Shown piece by piece: positions 61,264 to 64,000 of a stretch of 64,000 nucleotides of DNA. Both the position numbers and the translations under genes were made by a program. The notes under the pieces were generated by a model. That model was given only the letters and a program-made list of their open reading frames with translations. It was not told the DNA's origin and did not search any database. The stretch's first letter is position 1. The number at the start of each line of letters is the position of its first letter. Source of the stretch: CAZJYI01 sp964550025 (GTDB lineage: Bacteria > Verrucomicrobiota > Kiritimatiellia > UBA8416 > CAYOBW01); NCBI GenBank assembly GCA_964550025.1, contig CAZJYI010000029.1, forward strand, positions 25,083-89,082. Direction: 5' to 3'.

Positions 61264-63470
61264 ATGAAGAGTGTGTGGGGTCGCTGTGTTGGTTTGCTGT
61301 TGGGGTGTGCGTGCGCGGGGTGGGGCGCGACGGTTTATGTCGATAGCGGGAGTCCGGTGAATGGACCGGGCACGGGGTGGTCGAATGCGTGGCATTCGAT
61401 CCAGGATGCCGTCGACGTGGCGACAAACGCCGGGGACGTGGTGCTGGTGACCAACGGGGTGTATGACACGGGCGGGGCGGCCGTGCCGGGATACGCTCTG
61501 ACCAACCGCGTGTGCATCACCAACGCTATCACCGTGCAGAGCGTAGGCGGTCCGAGTAACACGTTCATCGTTGGTGTTGCCGATCCGGCAACGCAACGGT
61601 CCGGAACTGCCTGATCGCGGAAAACGATACCGACGGCTACGGCGGCATGTATGCCGAGGGAGAGGGAACGACGTTCGACTCGTGCATCATCAGCGATAAC
61701 ACGGCGCAGGTGCATGGTGGCGGGAGCGACTGCGGCACGCCGAAGAACTGTTTGCTTGCAGGAAACCGGGCAGCGACCTACGGCGGGGGAGCTTTCCGCG
61801 GCACGCTGGAGAACTGTACGATCACGGACAACGAGGCGGGGCTCGAAGGCGGCGGGTGTCACGACAGCACGCTGATCAACTCGATCATCTACTTCAACTC
61901 GGCCACCAACGCGGGGGACAACTGGCGGAACCACGGTGCGTTGAGCGTGTCCTATTCCTGCACCACCCCCACAAATGGCATTCCCGGCGGGACGGGCAAT
62001 GTCATCGGTGATCCGCTGTTCATCAACGCCTCAGGCGGCAACTACCGCCTCAACTCCGGTTCGCCCTGCATCAACGCCGGCACCAACCAGGCCTGGATGG
62101 CGGGTGCCGTGGACTTGGACGGGAACCCGCGTAGTAAGGACAGGACGGTCGATGTGGGCGGCTATGAGAAATCCCTGGAGCACACCGGTCACTCTCCTGA
62201 GCACTTCGTCTCGCTCACGGGTGGCAACACCCACCCCTACACCAATTGGGCGACGGCAGCGCGCAGCATCCAGGATGCCGTTGACACTGCTTCGGCGGGG
62301 GACACCGTTCTGGTGATGGACGGCGTCTATAAGCCGGGCACCCAGTTGGTGGTCACCAATGCCGTCACCCTCCGCAGTGTCTACGGCGCCCCCTCGACGA
62401 TTGTCGACGGACAGCATACGCATCGCTGTTTCTATATCGGTGGCGATGCCGTGATCAGTGGCTTCACCATTGCCAATGGGAGGGTCACCGGCGCAGCGGG
62501 GAGCGACGGCGGCCCAGGTGCTCCCGGTGGAACCGGTAGCGACGCGTTTGGTGGGGGAGTTTTCTGTGTCGGCAGTGGCGCGATTCAGAACTGCACGATC
62601 AGCAGCAATGCGGCCTCCGGCGGCCAGGGCGCCCCCCGCGGCAGCGGCGATTCTCGGAGCGGGCCCGACGGAGATGCTGGTTCCGGGTACGGAGGCGGGG
62701 CCTACTGCGACCAGGGCGGCACACTCCAGAACACAATCATCCACTTCAACTCGGCTTCGACCAGTGGGGACAACTGGCATGCAGAGGGGGCTGGCGTCTC
62801 GTTCAGCCACTGCTGCACGACGCCGACGAATGGCCTCCCCGGCGGTGCAGGCTGTATAGCGCATCATCCGCAACTCGATGTCCCGACGCCCCGCCTCTTG
62901 CTCGGTTCGCCCTGTATCGATGCCGGCACCAACGCCTATGCGGCGGGGACGGCCGACCTCGACGGCAACCCGCGTATCCTCGACGGCGACGCCGACGGCT
63001 CCAACACCGTCGACATGGGCGCCTACGAGTTCGTCAGTAGCGCGGCCGACTCCGACGGCGACGGCCTGACCGACGGCGACGAGGTGGACACCCACGGTAC
63101 CGACCCGTCCGACGCCAACACCGACGACGACCCGTACACGGACGGCGAGGAGTACATCGCCGACACCGACGGGACGAATCCTGATGACTACTTCCGCATC
63201 ACCGGGGTCGCTGTATCCTCGCCGGTAACGGTTACCTTCGAATCCTCCGCCAACCGCCGCTACACCATGGACGGCTGCTCCAATCTGCTGGAAGGCGCCT
63301 GGACCAACGTCCCCGGCGCGGGGCCGCGCATGGGCGTAGGTGGAGCGGATATAGTGGTTGATGTTGTGTGTCCTCATTCTGTTTGGTCGCCCGCGACTTC
63401 CTGCTGGTTCGTCTTGGTTGCGTCCACAATCATGCTTGCAATGGAGTGGACGACTTGGCGCGTGCGTTGA
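61264..63470 (+). pseudogene. Frameshifted and 3'-truncated secreted beta-helix protein
   Basis: It starts at ATG 61264 behind GGGGAGGAG with a signal peptide (CVGLLLGCACAGWGA). The opening is a paralogue of the 57334 gene (TVYVDSGSPVNGPGTGW). The frame breaks near 61580: the first part stops at 61614 while the continuing rungs (GNATVRNCLIAENDTDGYGG) are in another frame that runs on through two beta-helix modules and acidic repeats (DSDGDGLTDGDEVD). Near 63350 the shared tail (MGVGGAD) is lost and the frame enters unrelated DNA antisense to the MCE gene, ending at 63470. Two separate lesions make a functional product unlikely. Confidence 0.8.
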
Positions 63471-63874
63471 TCAAGTTCCTCGTCACGCACGACGGGGAGT
63501 GGCTTGGCTGCGGCTGGGACCAGCCTCTCACCCTTGCCAACGGCCAGGTCGATATATGGTGTCCCGGCAATGCCGAACTTGCGTCTCACGACAAGTGAGG
63601 CATCCTGCTTCACGAAGTCGGCGAACTGTCTCTTGATGCGGAGCGTCAGTTCGACACGCTCGTCATCCCGTGGTGTGAGTTCGTGCACGTGACCGGCAAG
63701 TGTGCCCATGATGTGGACGTCAGCTCCGACAGCAAGGCCTGACAGCGTCTCTTCAGATTCCGCGACAGCGGAGACATTGACGAATGCCCCGGGGAGTCCG
63801 GTCTGGCAAACGAGTGTGCCGGCAACGCCGAGAGCGATGCCGATCAGCAAAGTGAGAATAGTCTGCTTCCTCAT
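63374..63874 (-). CDS. MCE/MlaD-family lipid transport-like protein
   Basis: This 166-residue protein starts at ATG 63874 (MRKQTI), chosen for GGAG 6 nt upstream; GTG 63886 is an alternative. One N-terminal membrane anchor (TILTLLIGIALGVAGTLVC) is followed by a single MCE domain: LAVGADVHIMGTLAGHVHEL, RVELTLRIKRQFADFVKQDASLVV and KFGIAGTPYIDLAVGKGE, matching the family pattern of small beta-barrel ring proteins that move phospholipids or sterols across the periplasm. Partner genes (MlaE, MlaF-like) would lie beyond the right edge. Its 3' end abuts the broken end of the neighbouring beta-helix gene. Confidence 0.8.
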   Translation of the reverse strand: MRKQTILTLLIGIALGVAGTLVCQTGLPGAFVNVSAVAESEETLSGLAVGADVHIMGTLAGHVHELTPRDDERVELTLRIKRQFADFVKQDASLVVRRKFGIAGTPYIDLAVGKGERLVPAAAKPLPVVRDEELDQRTRQVVHSIASMIVDATKTNQQEVAGDQTE

Positions 63875-63909
63875 TATCATCTCCACACAACGTCAGCGTG
63901 AGCCTCAAA

Positions 63910-63970
63910 CGTGGAGCGTAGCGGAACGGTTGTAGGCTCCACGCATTGTTGTGTGCCGGGCGAGCCCGGC
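63910..63970. repeat. Two hairpins upstream of the MCE gene
   Basis: CGTGGAGC (63910-63917) pairs with GCTCCACG (63936-63943), and GCCGGG (63955-63960) with CCCGGC (63965-63970) around a four-base loop. They may be a terminator and leader between this gene and an upstream one outside the window. Confidence 0.4.
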
Positions 63971-64000
63971 TGCTTGCTGGTGCGCTCCGCGAGCGTACCA

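Noticed and set aside
1..64000. tRNA, rRNA or known riboswitches
   Set aside because: I looked in the intergenic regions for cloverleaf and conserved cores and found none; with no computation available this is a weak negative.

Overview
The window reads as high-GC DNA from a Gram-negative bacterium of the Planctomycetes-Verrucomicrobia-Lentisphaerae group, most likely Kiritimatiellota or Lentisphaerota. The basis is very large secreted proteins built from parallel beta-helix (choice-of-anchor Q), GEVED, FG-GAP/VCBS, lamin-tail and CotH modules, plus lipoprotein PstS and an MCE/MlaD protein. The assignment is inferred from gene content, with no marker gene. A run of exactly 100 N at 23018-23117 shows a scaffolded assembly, probably metagenomic.

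Layout. 1-5.6 kb: 3' part of a CotH/lamin-tail/LamG surface protein and a secreted coiled-coil C-type lectin. 5.7-7.4 kb: hipBA-type toxin-antitoxin pair with a palindromic operator. 7.6-11.2 kb: sugar-type ABC importer (binding protein, two permeases, no ATPase). 11.4-11.9 kb: hicBA. 12.0-19.2 kb and 23.6-30.8 kb: two complete pstSCA-pstB-pstB-phoU-phoR operons, both on the minus strand, each with an 11/22-bp-phased TGTTAG-like array upstream of pstS. Between them lie a decayed gene, an AAA/DUF234 ATPase, a GNAT acetyltransferase and repeats around the gap. 31-33 kb: two unrecognised genes. 33.1-38.0 kb: a FIST/GAF histidine kinase and its receiver protein. 38.2-63.5 kb: a cluster of giant secreted proteins, including a 4031-residue metalloprotease-headed protein with six GEVED plus seven-blade units. 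A solitary hisF sits among them, and the cluster's 3' end is decayed (frameshifted and truncated copies). 63.4-63.9 kb: an MCE/MlaD protein.

How it works together. The two Pst operons encode high-affinity phosphate importers with their own PhoU and PhoR, but no PhoB/PhoP regulator gene is present. Each operon encodes two different PstB proteins whose motif defects are complementary: one lacks a normal signature, the other lacks the Q-loop Gln and H-loop His. This predicts an ATPase heterodimer with one canonical and one degenerate site, and is the most interesting biochemical signal here. The most interesting non-coding signal is a set of long imperfect hairpins made of short near-repeated words. 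Two of them begin exactly at the stop codons of binding-protein genes inside operons, a position that recalls the REP element between malE and malF.
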